From contig JAACJM010000067.1 in NCBI GenBank assembly GCA_013368315.1, positions 186,001 to 250,000 of the forward strand: a stretch of 64,000 nt of DNA, read 5' to 3'. A model generated the notes under the pieces. That model searched no databases. It saw only the letters and a program-made list of their open reading frames with translations, and was not told the DNA's origin. Position numbers and translations under genes: made by a program. The stretch comes from Tetrapyrgos nigripes. Its lineage: Eukaryota > Basidiomycota > Agaricomycetes > Agaricales > Campanellaceae. Below, piece after piece: positions 32,007 through 44,330 of this stretch; within the stretch, counting starts at the first letter, position 1; the number at the start of each line of letters is the position of its first letter.

Positions 32007-35000
32007 ATGAAGAAAGCAGCCAAGAGATTATTTCGTAGAAATCCAGGAACGCCAAGAAGCAGCACACCTGCCCCAGACATTCCAAATCAATCAGGATTAC
32101 ATACTCTTGCAGATTCAGCTTTGAAAACAGCTACTAATCCTACGCAGAATGTCTCTGTAACTGTATCAGATGATAGTTCTGCAAAGAAAGGGGAAGTGGC
32201 ATTGGATGTGATTGAAAAAGGTCTTGTTATTCTGGATGTTGCCTCAGAATGGTTTGGACCTTTGAAAGCAGTGACTGGTGTTTTGGATGAATGTATCAAG
32301 ACATATAAGGTGGGTTCCTAATATGAATAGTTTTTTTTGTTGAAATTCAGAGTATTATTTCTAGGAAGTAATAGACAACAAGGAGGATCTTACCAAGCTA
32401 ATGAATGATCTCACTGAAGAGGTCCAGGATCTTGAGAAACAAAGAGCAGAAAATCAATCATCAGAAATGAAACAGATTTTTGAAGATCTCAAAATGTAAG
32501 TGAAACTTTGGCTTATGTTTATACAATAAAATGTGAATAAATATTCACAGAAAACTGTCAACTGTTCTCAATGAGACCAAGCAGAGACAAGAAACCTCTG
32601 TCCTTCAACAAGCAATTCAAAGTGGTCGTATTGCTCAAGAAGTTCAACAGTTCTTCAAAGATATTACAAAAGCATATGCAAACTGCAAAGTAGGTTCTGC
32701 AGACTATCTATGCTAGTTGCCAAAAGCTTATGATTTCTAGTTCAAAGTCTTGTTGATTATTGCCAGGCAAACTAGTGAAATTCTCAAGGTGTGTAATTGA
32801 ACAATAAAAATAACTACATCTAACAATCTTAAAGAGCCTCATCTTTGACAAGCTCAAACCCTCTATGAAGGCATTTCATGATGCTCAGATTGGAGGAGGA
32901 AAGGCATGAGATTCTTGCACTCCTGGAACAAGAATACAGATTATTGAGGACATTGAAGAGTGGGCTGAAAGAACAGATGACAATATGGGGCATTGGATCT
33001 ATGGCATGGCTGGAACAGGGAAAAGCACTATTGCAAGATCAGTCTGCTTAAGTCTAGAAAAAAAGCAGCTTCTGGCTGCTACATTTTTCTGTGCCAGACA
33101 GATTCCAGAATGCAGTGACTGCAATTACATCATTCCAACAATTGCTTATCAGCTTGCTCAATACTCTCCTGCATTTGCTGAAGTGCTCAAAGACACCATT
33201 CAGAATGATCCTACAATCATTAGCAAACCTCTAAGCATACAGCTAGATAAACTTGTGGTTACCTGCTGGAATACAGTGTTCAAATCACAGAAATTGGGTC
33301 CATTGACCCCAGTAGTTGTGATTGATGCACTAGATGAATGTAGAGATATTTCATCTGTTCTGGAAGTGCTTATTCCTGCAATTCAGGGGGAGGAACTGTT
33401 GGGATTGAAGTTTTTATTTACAAGCCGACCAGAATACCATATGAACAAACATTTCAGGATTGACAGAACAATTTCTGAAGGATCTGGTGTTCATTGAATG
33501 ATTCTGCATGATGTAGAAGAGAGTTTAGTGCAAGCTGACATTACCAGATTTCTGACTTATCAGTTTGAACAATCTGAGCTATCAGTTTCAGAAAGTAATA
33601 TCAATAAGCTTGCCAACATGTCTGGAAAGCTGTTCATTTATGCTGCAACAATAGTTAAATTCATATTAGAGCCAGGTAACTCTTTCATGGCTGAGAAACG
33701 CATGAATAGAGTACTTGATCTCAAATATAAACCAGAAAAGCATCAGACTAAAGGTCTTGATGAGCTTTATGACACTATTCTTGACAATTCATTTGAGAAC
33801 TTGTTGTCAGAGGAGAAAGACAATCATTTGAGCATTATCCACACTGTGATTACTGTCTGCAGACCTGTTTCTCTAAGTGTGATATCAAAAATGCTTAATT
33901 TGGAATTAGAGGAAGTACAACTAGTTATCATGAAGCTGTATTCAGTTTTGTATGTTGCTGACTCTGATCAGGCAATTTACACCTTGCATGCATCATTTCC
34001 TGATTATATTCTGGCCAAAGAGAGGGCTAAGGAGGCCTTTTGGTGTAATCAAGAATTTTATCATACAATGCTGAGCAAAGCTTGCTTCATGAACATGATG
34101 GAAAATTTGAAGTTCAATATGGGTGAGATTCCAACTTCATGCTTGTTAGACAAGGATATACCAGACAGGAAGAAGAATATTGATGAAACTCTGGCATACT
34201 CATGCACTTATTGGCCCTATCATCTTTGGGGATCAAGTTTGGAAAAGGATATTGTAGAAGCTTGGGAGAGATTTATGAAAGAGAGAAGTATCTTTTGGAT
34301 TGAAGCAGTGAATTTGTTAACAAGCATTCCTGAGGCGTATGATGGTTTGCAATTTTTATTGGAAGTGAGTGGCACTTTTTAGATTCAAAAACTTCACACT
34401 GATTTCTTGAAGACAACAAAGAATAGGGAATATGAAGCAGAGATTCAAGCAGAAATTTTGAAATTACAAGAATTTCTGGCTTTCCATGCCAAAAGCCCAG
34501 GAGTAGAGAGAACTCCTCATTTGTATTTAAGCAGTTTGCCATTTTGGCAGAAACATTTCCTTGGAAAACAGATTTTGCAAAGGAGCATAAATCTTGAGAA
34601 GTGTTTTCAACAAAGTAGAGAAATGGAATGTTGGCCAACATCCTCTGTTGTAATTGCAGTTGCTATTTCAAAAGATGGCAAGTTAATTGTAAGTGGACAT
34701 GGGGATGGTACTATAACAATTTGGAATGTATTGAGAGGGAAAGAGGTCAGAAAGATCAATGCCCACAGTGATAAGGTGTACTCTGTTGGTTTCTCACCTG
34801 ATGGAACCAAGATTGTGTCTGGATCAGCTGACAAGACTGTCAGAATCTGGGATGCAGCCACAGGAGCTCAGATTGGAGAGCCATTGCAGTGCCACAGTGA
34901 CTCAATCCAGTCTGTGGCTTTCTCACCTGATAGAACCAAGATTGTGTCTGGATCAAATGACAAGACTGTCAGAATTTGGAATGCAGCCACAGGAGCTCAG

Positions 35001-36953
35001 ATTGGAGAGCCATTGCAGGGCCACAGTGACTGGATCAGATCTGTAGCTTTCTCACCTGATGGAACCAAGATTGTGTCTGGATCAGATGACAAGACTGTCA
35101 GAATTCGGGATGCAGCCACAGGAGCTCAGATTGGAGAGCCATTGCAGGGACACAGTAAGTGGATCTTGGCTGTGGCTTTCTCACATGATGGAACCAAGAT
35201 TGTGTCTGGATCAGCTGACAAGACTGTCAGAATTTGGGATGCAGCCACAGGAACTCAGATTGGAGAGCCATTGCAGGGCCACAGTGGCTACATCAGGTCT
35301 GTGGCTTTCTCACCTGATGGAACCAAGATTGTGTCTGGATCAAATGACAAGACTGTCAGAATTTGGGATGCAGCAACAGGAACTCAGATTGGAGAGCCAT
35401 TGCAGGGCCACAGTAACTGGATCAGGTCTGTGGCTTTCTCACCTGATGGAACCAAGATTGTGTCTGGATCAAATGACAAGACTGTCAGAATTTGGGATGC
35501 AGACACAGGAGCTCAGATTGGAGAACCATTGCAGGGCCACAGTAACTGGATCAGGTCTGTGGCTTTCTCACCTGATGGAACAAATATTGTGTCTGGATCA
35601 GATGACAAGACTATCAGAATTTGGCATGCAGCCACAGGAACTCAGATTGGAGAGCCATTGCAGGGCCACAGTGACTGGATCAGGTCTGTGGCTTTCTCAC
35701 CTGATGGAACCAAGATTGCGTCTGGATCAAATGACAAGACTGTCAGAATTTGGGATGCAGACACAGGAGCTCAGATTGGAGAGCCATTGCAGGGCCACAG
35801 TAACTGGATCTTGTCTGTGGCTTTCTCACCTGATGGAACCAAGATTGTGTCTGGATCATATGACAAGACTGTCAGAATTTGGGATGCAGACACAGGAGCT
35901 CAGATTGGAGAGCCATTGCAGGGCCACAGTAACTGGATCTTGTCTGTGGCTTTCTCACCTGATGGAACCAAGATTGTGTCTGGATCATATGACAAGACTG
36001 TCAGAATTTGGGATGCAGACACAGGAGCTCAGATTGGAGAGCCATTGCAGGGCCACAGGAACTGGATCAGTTCTGTGGCTTTCTTGCCTGATGGAACCAA
36101 GATTGTGTCTGGATCAAATGACAAGACTGTCAGAATTTGGGATGCAGCCACAGGAGCTCAGATTGGAGAGCCATTTCAGGGTCACAGTGACTGCATCACA
36201 TCTGTGGCTTTCTCACCTGATGGAACCAAGATTGTGTCTGGATCATATGACAAGACTGTCAGAATTTGGGATGCAGCTGCAGGAGCTCAGATTGGAGAGC
36301 CATTGCAGGGCCACAATAACTGGATCTTGTCTGTGGCTTTCTCACCTGATGGAACCAAGATTGTGTCTGGATCAAATGACGAGACCATCAGAATTTGGGA
36401 TGCAGACACAGGAGCTCAGATTGGAGAGCCATCACAGGGCCACAGTGACTGCATCAATTCTGTGGCTTTCTCACCTGATGGAACCAAGATTGTGTCTGCA
36501 TCAGATGACAAGACTGTCAGAATTTGGGATGCAGCCACAAGAGCTCAGATTGGAGAGTCATTGGCAGGCCACAGTGGCTTGGTGTGGTCTGTGGCTTTCT
36601 CACCTGATGGAGGCAGAATAGCATCTGGCTCAGGTAATAGCACTATTAGAGTTTGGGAAGTGCCTGCTGATAATACTGGTCTTGTTACACAAAGAGATAT
36701 CAGTAAGCTTTTTCTGTTCAATATAGAAAATTTGTACTGACTCAAATTTTCCCATTAGATATGCTCTGGAGTGTGGATAATGATGGATGGGTTCATTTCT
36801 CTAATATATCTCCTGGAATTGTTTGGATTCCACCTCAATTCCACCCCCTATTGTGGAGACCACAGAATACTCATTATTTCCAGACAAGGATATACTGAGA
36901 TTGACTTTTCTGAATGTGTACACGGAGAGGATTGGACCAAATGCTGGCCATAA
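32007..36953 (+). pseudogene. NACHT-WD40 NOD-like receptor with several disabling lesions
   Basis: Fungal NLR of the NACHT plus WD40 class, cytosolic sensors linked to heterokaryon incompatibility and innate immunity. Order: N-terminal helical region (32007-32790, three introns), NACHT with P-loop GMAGTGKST (~32997) and Walker B VVVIDALDECRD (~33315), a helical linker, then 16 WD40 units of 43 residues (~34640-36680). A terminal exon follows (36758-36953). Lesions: in-frame TGA at 32907 (before CTPGTR), TGA at 33495, TAG at 34380 inside an 18-nt GT...AG stretch, and a 1-nt deletion near 36870 that drops the tail (FSECVHGEDWTKC) out of frame. The WD40 array itself is uninterrupted for 777 codons. 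The gene is A/T-richer in codon use than its neighbours. Read as a recently inactivated gene; recoding or very short introns are unlikely alternatives. Confidence 0.85.
34790..36600 (+). repeat. Fourteen near-identical 129-bp WD40-coding repeats
   Basis: WD units 2-15 of the NLR follow one pattern, SVAFSPDGTKIVSGSxDKT, then VRIWDAxTGAQIGEPLQG, then a variable HSxxI joint. Differences cluster at the residue before SV (Q, R, L, S, T, N), the x of GSxDKT (A, N, D, Y), the A/D before TG, and the two residues before Ile (DS, DW, KW, GY, NW, DC). High DNA identity implies recent amplification or gene conversion. Periodicity leaves a second frame open for 520 codons (35059-36621), a by-product. Confidence 0.9.
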
Positions 36954-37530
36954 ACCTAATTGGCCAGTTAAATATCTTGCAGAATATTTTTAAATATTTT
37001 CTGAATTATCTTTGAAAGCTACTGAATCCTTTGAATTTATTTCTGTTAAACATCCTACAGGATTTAGCAGTGCCAGTTGGTATTAGTATTCCTTTTCTGG
37101 GGTTCAACATCCTTATGAATCTGTGTACTTATGCTTTTCAACAAAGCCCCCCCACACTCCAGGATGATTTTAAATTTCTATATGTATTCTCTCCTCTGGT
37201 CAAATCAACTCCAGTAAATCCATATAAACAGTTTCAATCTGCTGTGTTATCTTGTAAATATTCAAAATAAAATAGTTTGTCTTAATTATTGATAGCTGAA
37301 GACAGACCTACATCCTAATTTGAAGGTGTGTAATCTCTACTCCTTTCAAAGTAAGCATTAGTCCATGATCCCATCACACTTGATCTCCTTTGCACGATAT
37401 GTATTCTCAACATACCCATACATATCACTGAGATATTGCATTGAGATTTTGAATAAGTCCTTACTGATATACCCCCACTTGAATATCATTGTCATGAACT
37501 TGATCTATTTTCCTACACATGTACTTACAT
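36954..37530. other. A/T-rich 3' region of the NLR
   Basis: No coding assignment. A short frame at 37031-37270 is open but has no family signature. Confidence 0.4.
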
Positions 37531-38730
37531 CAATGAAATAAACATCCAATGACAAAACCATCCAATAAACTCCTCACCCTTTCCCCCTCCCCACATAAGT
37601 CTTCCACACTCCCCTCTCATTCCATCATAAGGTTCCCCCCCCCTCTCCCCCTCCCTACCTCTTTTCCCCTCACCCATTGCTTCTCTATCAGAATCAATGC
37701 ATCTTCCCATCCCCTTCACCTCCCCACCACTCTCAATCCAAAAAAACCTTATACACAAACACAGCCTGCTTAGGCCTCTGTTCTCTTAACAAATCAATTT
37801 CTTGAAGGATCATGTCTTGGGTGTGGGGTGGGGGGGAGGAGTCTGAGTGGCAATGATGATATTGATGGAGGGTGCAGTTGGGATGAGAAAAGTACAGATG
37901 TCAAGGGAGAGATGCACTGAGGGATGATGATGATAATGATAATGTAGACAAAGGATTCCAATTCAAAAGCCACAGGAGTCTCACTATGCCTATTGCCTGT
38001 AACATGGCTGAGATCAATACAAAAGACCTAATGCCTGCTGAATAGTTATGATAATGGGTGGGTCCAAGTCAAAGTCTTCTTCCCCTTTTCATTCCCCCTG
38101 CAATTACATCTGCATCAGTTTCCCCATCACTCATCTCAACGTTTCCACCACTGCCATCACATCCCCCATCTGGTAAACTTGTCCCCCCACTTTCAGCACT
38201 TCTCTGACTCCAACTCCCAACCCCAGACCCAGATCTATCCACAGCTCCTATATCAATAGCAAACAAAGTGAACAATCAACCAATTCCAACCTTGCCAATC
38301 CATCCAAATTCTCTTCTTCAGAAACCCCGTAGTTAGAAGAGGAGGTGCCAGAAGGTGGCTGATTTAACTGGTTTGGGTTTTTGACTGTTTCAATGATTTC
38401 AGCATTTCAGGTTTCAATGGACATTTCAGTTTTGGCTTGGGCTTTAATGGGAGTGGGACCTGATGAGACAGAATGTGTGATGGAGAATGAGGTTGGGTAG
38501 CTTTGGAGGAGAGGTATATTTGCCGTAGGTACAGAACAGAGATGTAGAAGCTAACAACAACAAGGGAACCCAATTTGCCAAAGCCCCAAGGGGTCTCAAT
38601 ACCCCCATTGCCTGTAACATGGATGAAATCACAATGAGCGAGCCAATTATGCCTGATACCTGCTGTACAATTGATGATTATTGCTGGGTCTGGATCAAAG
38701 TTTTCTTTTCCCTCAGGTTTCATTCTACTA
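37531..38730. repeat. Dispersed repeat family, copies 1 and 2 (diverged)
   Basis: Pyrimidine-rich DNA whose segments at about 37950-38120 and 38560-38720 share an order of motifs (CATTGCCTGTAACA, then GGGTC-CAAGTCAAAG-like, then a CCCC-rich tract) with each other and with 49700-49900. A second shared motif, an end reading GAAACCCCGTAGTTAGAAGA (38323-38342), recurs as GAACCCTGTGGTCTAGAAGA at 41901 and a related form at 42960. These are degenerate copies of the family better preserved at 42.5-44.3 and 49.8-51.0 kb. Confidence 0.5.
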
Positions 38731-39120
38731 GACTACATATGTCTACATCTGGATTAGCTTCCCAACACTGGGTGGATGTTAAGTCCGGGCGGATCCTAGC
38801 GTTAGGAAACACGTCAGACCCGAGCGGAAGTCTTATTGGGGTTTTTGGAAAAGGATAAAGATGAATCTGGGCAGAACCAGTAGTCTCTGAGATCAAAGTG
38901 TAATGAAGACACGGAATGGAATCTGTTAAGACGGTACTATGTTGTCTGAAGTTGGATGAAGTTAGGAGACCAGCTAATTCGATTTTAGACTTAAGCTATC
39001 TACTACAAAGTTGCTAGCTTAAGTACTACTTCGGAAACTATCGGAATGAAGAGGAGTAAGATAGGGATGGTTCGGAAATAAAGGAAAAGCACATGGTGCT
39101 ATTGGAGATGGATGGAGTAC

Positions 39121-39172
39121 TGTGGAACAAAGTGGAAACAAAGTGGAAACAAAGTGGAAACCAAGTGGAACA
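39121..39172. repeat. Short tandem repeat, ~11 bp unit
   Basis: Four to five near-copies of AAAGTGGAAAC in a row, ending in CAAGTGGAAC. Confidence 0.7.
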
Positions 39173-39453
39173 GATTGGAGATGAAGTGGAGTAAGTTTGG
39201 AGATTAGATACGAGCTGTCCGGTAGTTATCCAAAATGAATCACGGGTTCCCGGATGGGATCCATTTGTGGAGATTAATAGTGGAGCTCGGATATGAAATC
39301 GGAAATGAATGATCGGAAAGTGTTTGGGATGAAAGGGAATGAAGTTCGAAATAAAAGAAAGAAAAGTTCGGAAAAGAATCGGATGTGATCGGAAAGATGT
39401 ACGGAAGCATAGATATTACAGTGCAGATGAAAACATAATCAGTGGCCTATTCT

Positions 39454-39530
39454 GAAGATATCTTGAAGATGCTCTGATCTATCAAAATATCCTCAGTGCT
39501 TTGTAGTATTACTATCTTCAAGATATCTTC
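39454..39530. repeat. Perfect 17-bp inverted repeat with a 43-nt spacer
   Basis: GAAGATATCTTGAAGAT (39454-39470) and its exact reverse complement (39514-39530). Each arm itself contains the palindrome AAGATATCTT. Likely a foldback relic; no terminal motif of a known family is visible. Confidence 0.65.
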
Positions 39531-41289
39531 GGAATAAAATGCTCATCATATCTTGAAGTGCACACAGTGCCACTTGTCATCTAAACATCCCGCTATGCTC
39601 CTCATCACATGATTGATGCTCCCTAACTTCCCTACTCATGCATTACCCCTCTCAATATGAAAGTGATGTGGGCCAACACTGCACATGGCGAGTACGAGGC
39701 TGCAGGATCTGTCCTTCCTGTAGTAATAATCCCTCTTCAAAGAAAAGAATATCATACATGGTTTTTGTTTCCTTGAACCTATGTATTCATCCTGAATATG
39801 CGAGTAACTCACTTTAGAAGTACATACCTCTTTAAGCACCTTTGCAATTTCTCCACTGCGTCGGACTTGGGATCACTGTTACTTCAGGTTGATGGTGGAA
39901 AACCACATTGCACATTTGCCAGACTTGAAGTAAATTGAGGAGTGGTTTAGGTTACGATCTTATGCCTCCACACATGTATATGTCTGTTTCTGGGGGAATT
40001 GAAAGATGGGAGAGTAAGCGAGTGATGTAGCTCTTTTCAGGGACCTAGGTGAGTAAAAAAAATCATTTAGTAGAGACAACAGTAAGGAGAGAAAATAGGA
40101 ATATGAGCAGGCACCAAAAAACCTGTCACTGTAAAATGAGGAATCACCTGGATTTTTTGATACATGGTATGAAACAGGAAGTGTTACAGACTTCTGGCAG
40201 TTATGAGAGAACACTATGCGCCAAAAAATTTTAGGTATCCTGAATGTAGGAGTAGAAAATAAAAGCTGAGCCATCAATAGTCTGTCAAGTGGGCTGTGTA
40301 TTGGGCCTTGGCTTATGGTGTATAGTCTGGCTCATTGGGAGCAGGCATAGGTATGCTGGTTCTGGAAGAGACTCTGTTAGAGATAGAGCCTTTAAAGCCA
40401 AAGTTGGTTGATACAAGAGGTACTAGAACAAAGTAAGTATGTGGAGACACACGCTGGCAGTGAACTAGGGCTACAACCATCCCAGTATCCATACGGTTAT
40501 ACAGGTACCATATAGAAATATGACCCTGTATCATATGGGACATTTTGGGAAGAAAAATACGGGTTTGTACGGTACAGGTGTAGCCTGTACATGACCATAT
40601 CCTTTATGCCCATCTTACAGGTTTGTATGGTGTACGGGTTGGCCAGACCTCAGCTATGATATTCTGCTGAACTCCTCACCTTTGATATGTTCTTTGTAGT
40701 CTAAAAATTTGTAATAGTGATTATATCCTTCTGATTTTGTACCTGGATATTATGTTTGAGCGAAATCCGCACAATAAGTACACTATGGGGCATTTGACCA
40801 TATCCCAACTACCACTTAGATGAGCAATGTATGAGTTATGTTGGATTTATAAATTCTTGAATGACCAAATCTATACAAATACACATTAAAAAATGACTGT
40901 CTCTTGACATTTTGTACCTAGAAGACCCAGTATCCCATAAAATACTGCTGTACCCCTGTACCAGTAATGTACAAAACTCAGAATCAACCCATATGACTAT
41001 GGAGATGGGTGCACCATACCAGTACAGTGAACTGCGAGATCAGTATTGCTGCGAAAACCTAAATGGACGTTTGTTTGGCATCAGACTGGAGAGTTGAAGA
41101 ATTCAAAAGACCAGAATATGAAGAGGAAGAGGGAATATATATTTGAGCAAACTCGTCAAAATCAAAGGGAAGAGAGAAATAAGGGAAGCAAGCCTCATGA
41201 ATGATTGATTTGAAGAAGATTGAGACGAAAAATAAAACAAACAAGGCTGTAAGCACATAGTATCTATTTGGTATCTATGCTGGTTCAAC

Positions 41290-41560
41290 AATGTGTAAAT
41301 TCTTGAATTGAAAGTTAAAAGATTGAGAAAAAAAGTGAGCAGAGAAGAGCAAGGCAAATGGATCATGAGGAAAGGAGAGAAGACAAGAAAAGGAGCTAGC
41401 AGAGAGAACAAGGAAAACAGAGGGAAAAGAAAAGAAAGTAAGAGATGAACAAGACAAGATAACGAAAAATGAAAGAGAGCAAAAGAGAAAGGAAAGCAAT
41501 CAAAAAAGAACAAGACAAAGAGATCAAGAGGAAAAAAGACAATGAAAATGAAAGATTAAG
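41290..41560. repeat. Purine-rich low-complexity tract
   Basis: Almost only A and G on the plus strand (AGAGAAGAGCAAGG, AAAAAGACAATGAAAATGAA types). The minus-strand reading (Phe/Ser/Leu-rich) is an artefact of composition. Confidence 0.7.
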
Positions 41561-41870
41561 ATTGGAAACTTTTGTTATCGGTCGCAAAGATATTATTTGG
41601 ACAACAATGTTGTTTGGTCATGTTAAGAACTATAGGGGCTGCGGATATGGGTGAGGAAACCGGAAATAACAGCACGGGAGGAGACGGGATGAATATGCAC
41701 TGCCACACGTGGAAACGGAGTGTAAAGAACTCAGCCTCATTTCATTCGGCCTCGTAACTTATTGCTGTCATCATGTCTCCCACCACAATCTTCCTTGTCT
41801 TGTCGCCCATCTGCATACAATGGCTGAGAGCCACCCAACTTCCTATTCACCAAATCCACAACCCAAAAAA

Positions 41871-44330
41871 CCTAACCAGTCCAAATCCCCCCCCTGCAAG
41901 AACCCTGTGGTCTAGAAGAAGAGATAGCAGAAGCTGGTTGATTTTATGGGTCTGAGTTTTGATGAGCGGGGTTTTGACTGTTTTGACAATTTGAACGTTT
42001 CGGGTTTTGCGTTCACAGTGTTGGCTATGCCAAAATGATGCAAATGAATTGACCTAGAAGAGTTGTGGAATATCCATTTCATTTGCGCTACAATGGCATG
42101 TATGATGCTCCTTGCATACTGCCTGCTGTGTCGTCATTTCATCTTCCAGACCGTCTTTGGAGCTTGGACCAATATTCCCGGGTTTAATCTTATCAGATCA
42201 TGACCACCTATGATGCAAGTAACAACGCATCTTGGAAGTGTTTTGGATATTGGTTTGGTGTTCTTCGCTGCCGAGATTGCTGGTACGCTGCCCAGTAGTA
42301 ACTACTATTACTCTTTTACTGACTGTCTTCGAGTCGGTCTCTTTCCTTTTCCTTTTCTTGCCACTTATGCGAATAGTCTGCTTCAAGAACAAAAACTTCA
42401 CTCTCATTACTAATGCCGTGAATATCCGTTTCCTCTCTCACCAATCTACCATTCCTAATTTCCCACTGCCCTCTAGACTCTGCAAAAGAGTGATTCGAGT
42501 CTAATGGTGATGACGCACCCGGTGGGTCTGTGTCTGCGTTTGAGTCAAAGTCATTTTCATTTTCATCCTCGTCCTCTGCATTCCGTTCGTTCCCCATCTG
42601 CAATTTACGTCTTACGTCTTGCGTCTGGACAGCTGTCAGTGCGCATGCTACTTTCCCCACCAACACTACCATTCATATCCATATCGACGTCGACGTCCCC
42701 ATGGGCCACCATCGCCACCGCCACCGCCACCGCCATTGCGTCCCCCGTCCCTCGCCCCCCAGCCGTTAACTCTGTCTGTCCCCCCCATTACTCATATCGA
42801 CTATCGATGTCCCCACGGGCCACCACCGCCATCGCGTCTCGCAACCGGTAAATAATCCTAAGTCTCCCCCGGTCCCCCATCTCCCCCCACCCCTCGTGTC
42901 ATGTCGTTGTCGTTGTCATTATCGTCCCCCCCCCCCCTCCTCTTCTTCTTCAGCTCTTCAGGAACCCCGTGGTCCCCGTGGTCTGGACTCTGGACTCTGG
43001 CCAGGCGTAGTAGGCGTAGAAGAGAAGGTAGCGGGTGGCAGGTGGCGGAAAGTCAGTAGTTGATTGTATCAAATTTATGGGTTTGGGGTTCGACATGGGT
43101 TTAGGGTTTAGGTTTGGGTTGGGGTTTGGGGTTTCTGAAAACCGAGGCGAGGTGAGGTAAGTTGAGGTTGAGTGGATTGGGATTGAGGGAGTTGAGTCGA
43201 TGGTGTATTTTTGTCGCAACGATGAGTTGGAGTTGGAATTGGAGGGATCGGTGGGCGTACGGCGTACTGTAGACTGTAGTCTTCTACTCCTCTTTTGCCA
43301 TTCATACCTTCGTTAATACCAGCACCAGCACCACCACCAGCTCCTTCTCCTTCTGACGACTGACCAAGAAGAGGAAGAGGAAGTACGTCCGACCAGCCTA
43401 ACCACAATAACCACACTAACCAAACCACACGCCTCGCCTCGCCTCCCTCTTCTACTCTTTCAAGTATCATCTCTTTCCGGACTGGATTAATGTCAATGTC
43501 AATCTCTCTCAGAGGGAAGATTTTGAGCAAAAGTCCCTCTCCCTCTCCCTCTTCACCTGAGTCCATCACCTCCATCTCTGTCTCATCTCTGTATCTTGTC
43601 TACCCTTACCCCTGCTACCGCTCCCACTGCTGACACGTCGTTGTTGTCGTCAAACCGATCAAACTCTCATCGCCAGTGAATTGACCAATAATCCCCTCTC
43701 CTTTACCCTTCACGCTTCACCCATTCCAACCGCAACCGTGACATCCTCTGAAAAATACGGACAGTGCGCTTTGCGCATACCACCTTCAACGAGTTGAACG
43801 ACTGTGTTCTCGGAGTTGGTGTGCCTCTCTTGAGCATAGTTGCCTATGGGATCAGACGCGTTTGACGAAGCCGACGTTGACGCCGACTGCAAAGCTGGAT
43901 AAGAAGGGAGAGGCCCAGGGAGGGAAAAGATGAAGGCGAAGACGAAGACGAAGACGCAGAGGTCCCATGTGTGTACGTGTAGGATGGTTGGTAAAGGCGC
44001 TAGTGTTGGTTACTCGTGGACCCAAGAGGCGTTTAGATATGTAATGGTGAGTCGTGACGTTGAAGAAGGCGAGGGTGACAACAACAACAAAAGAACCGGG
44101 GGTGACGGTGATGCAGAAGTCAAGCCAAAGTGGGTGTTGTAGGTAGATGGATGTGGAACCAACAACTACTACACACGTCGGCATGACGTTGACGACATGG
44201 CGGTTCTGTTAGGTATGGAGAGAGGAAGAGTCGGTATTGGTTGAGTCAAATGGGTCGTCTAAAGAAGGACGGTTTGAAGAAGAGGGTTTTGAGCGGTGTG
44301 CCCAAGGACCAGGACGTTTTGAAGCGATTG
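41871..44330. repeat. Dispersed repeat family, better-preserved copy (42.5-44.3 kb) with flanking fragment
   Basis: 42490-42710 and 43550-44310 match 49780-49950 and 50200-51010 in the same orientation. Examples: the CCCATCTGCAATTTACGTCT segment and a ~110 bp stretch around 43770-43870 with ATACGGACAGTGCGCTTTGC. On the minus strand the matching stretch encodes YAQERHTNSENTVVQLVEGG in both copies, suggesting the repeat derives from a gene family; flanking Ser/Pro/Arg-rich reading is low complexity. CCACCG microsatellite at 42703-42735. The remnant gene is unidentified. Confidence 0.6.

Larger units (their letters stand above)
38731..41870. other. Gene-poor, A/T-rich stretch with simple and foldback repeats
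   Basis: No gene supported. Contents seen: a short tandem repeat of an ~11 bp AAAGTGGAAAC unit at 39121-39172; a 17-bp perfect inverted repeat at 39454-39470 and 39514-39530; a TA/CTG-rich region of GTACGG/CCGTAC-like words at 40490-41040 that may be an old MITE; and a purine-rich tract at 41290-41560, which only mimics long reading frames on the minus strand. Confidence 0.5.

Noticed and set aside
33493..33523. A 31-nt GT...AG segment removing the TGA at 33495 in the NLR
   Set aside because: Not a multiple of three and too short to be spliced in this genome; a point mutation to TGA is simpler.
35059..36621. Second 520-codon open frame overlapping the WD40 array (M-E-P-R-L-C-L-D-Q repeats)
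   Set aside because: A 129-nt repeat unit is divisible by three, so a stop-free alternative frame in one unit is stop-free in all. It has no independent family resemblance.
41103..41513. 136-codon minus-strand Phe/Ser/Leu-rich frame
   Set aside because: Product of a purine-rich tract; low complexity and no domain.
42703..42760. CCACCG/CGCCAC repeats as a His/Arg-rich coding region
   Set aside because: Simple microsatellite within a degenerate repeat; no consistent frame with the sister copy at 50 kb.
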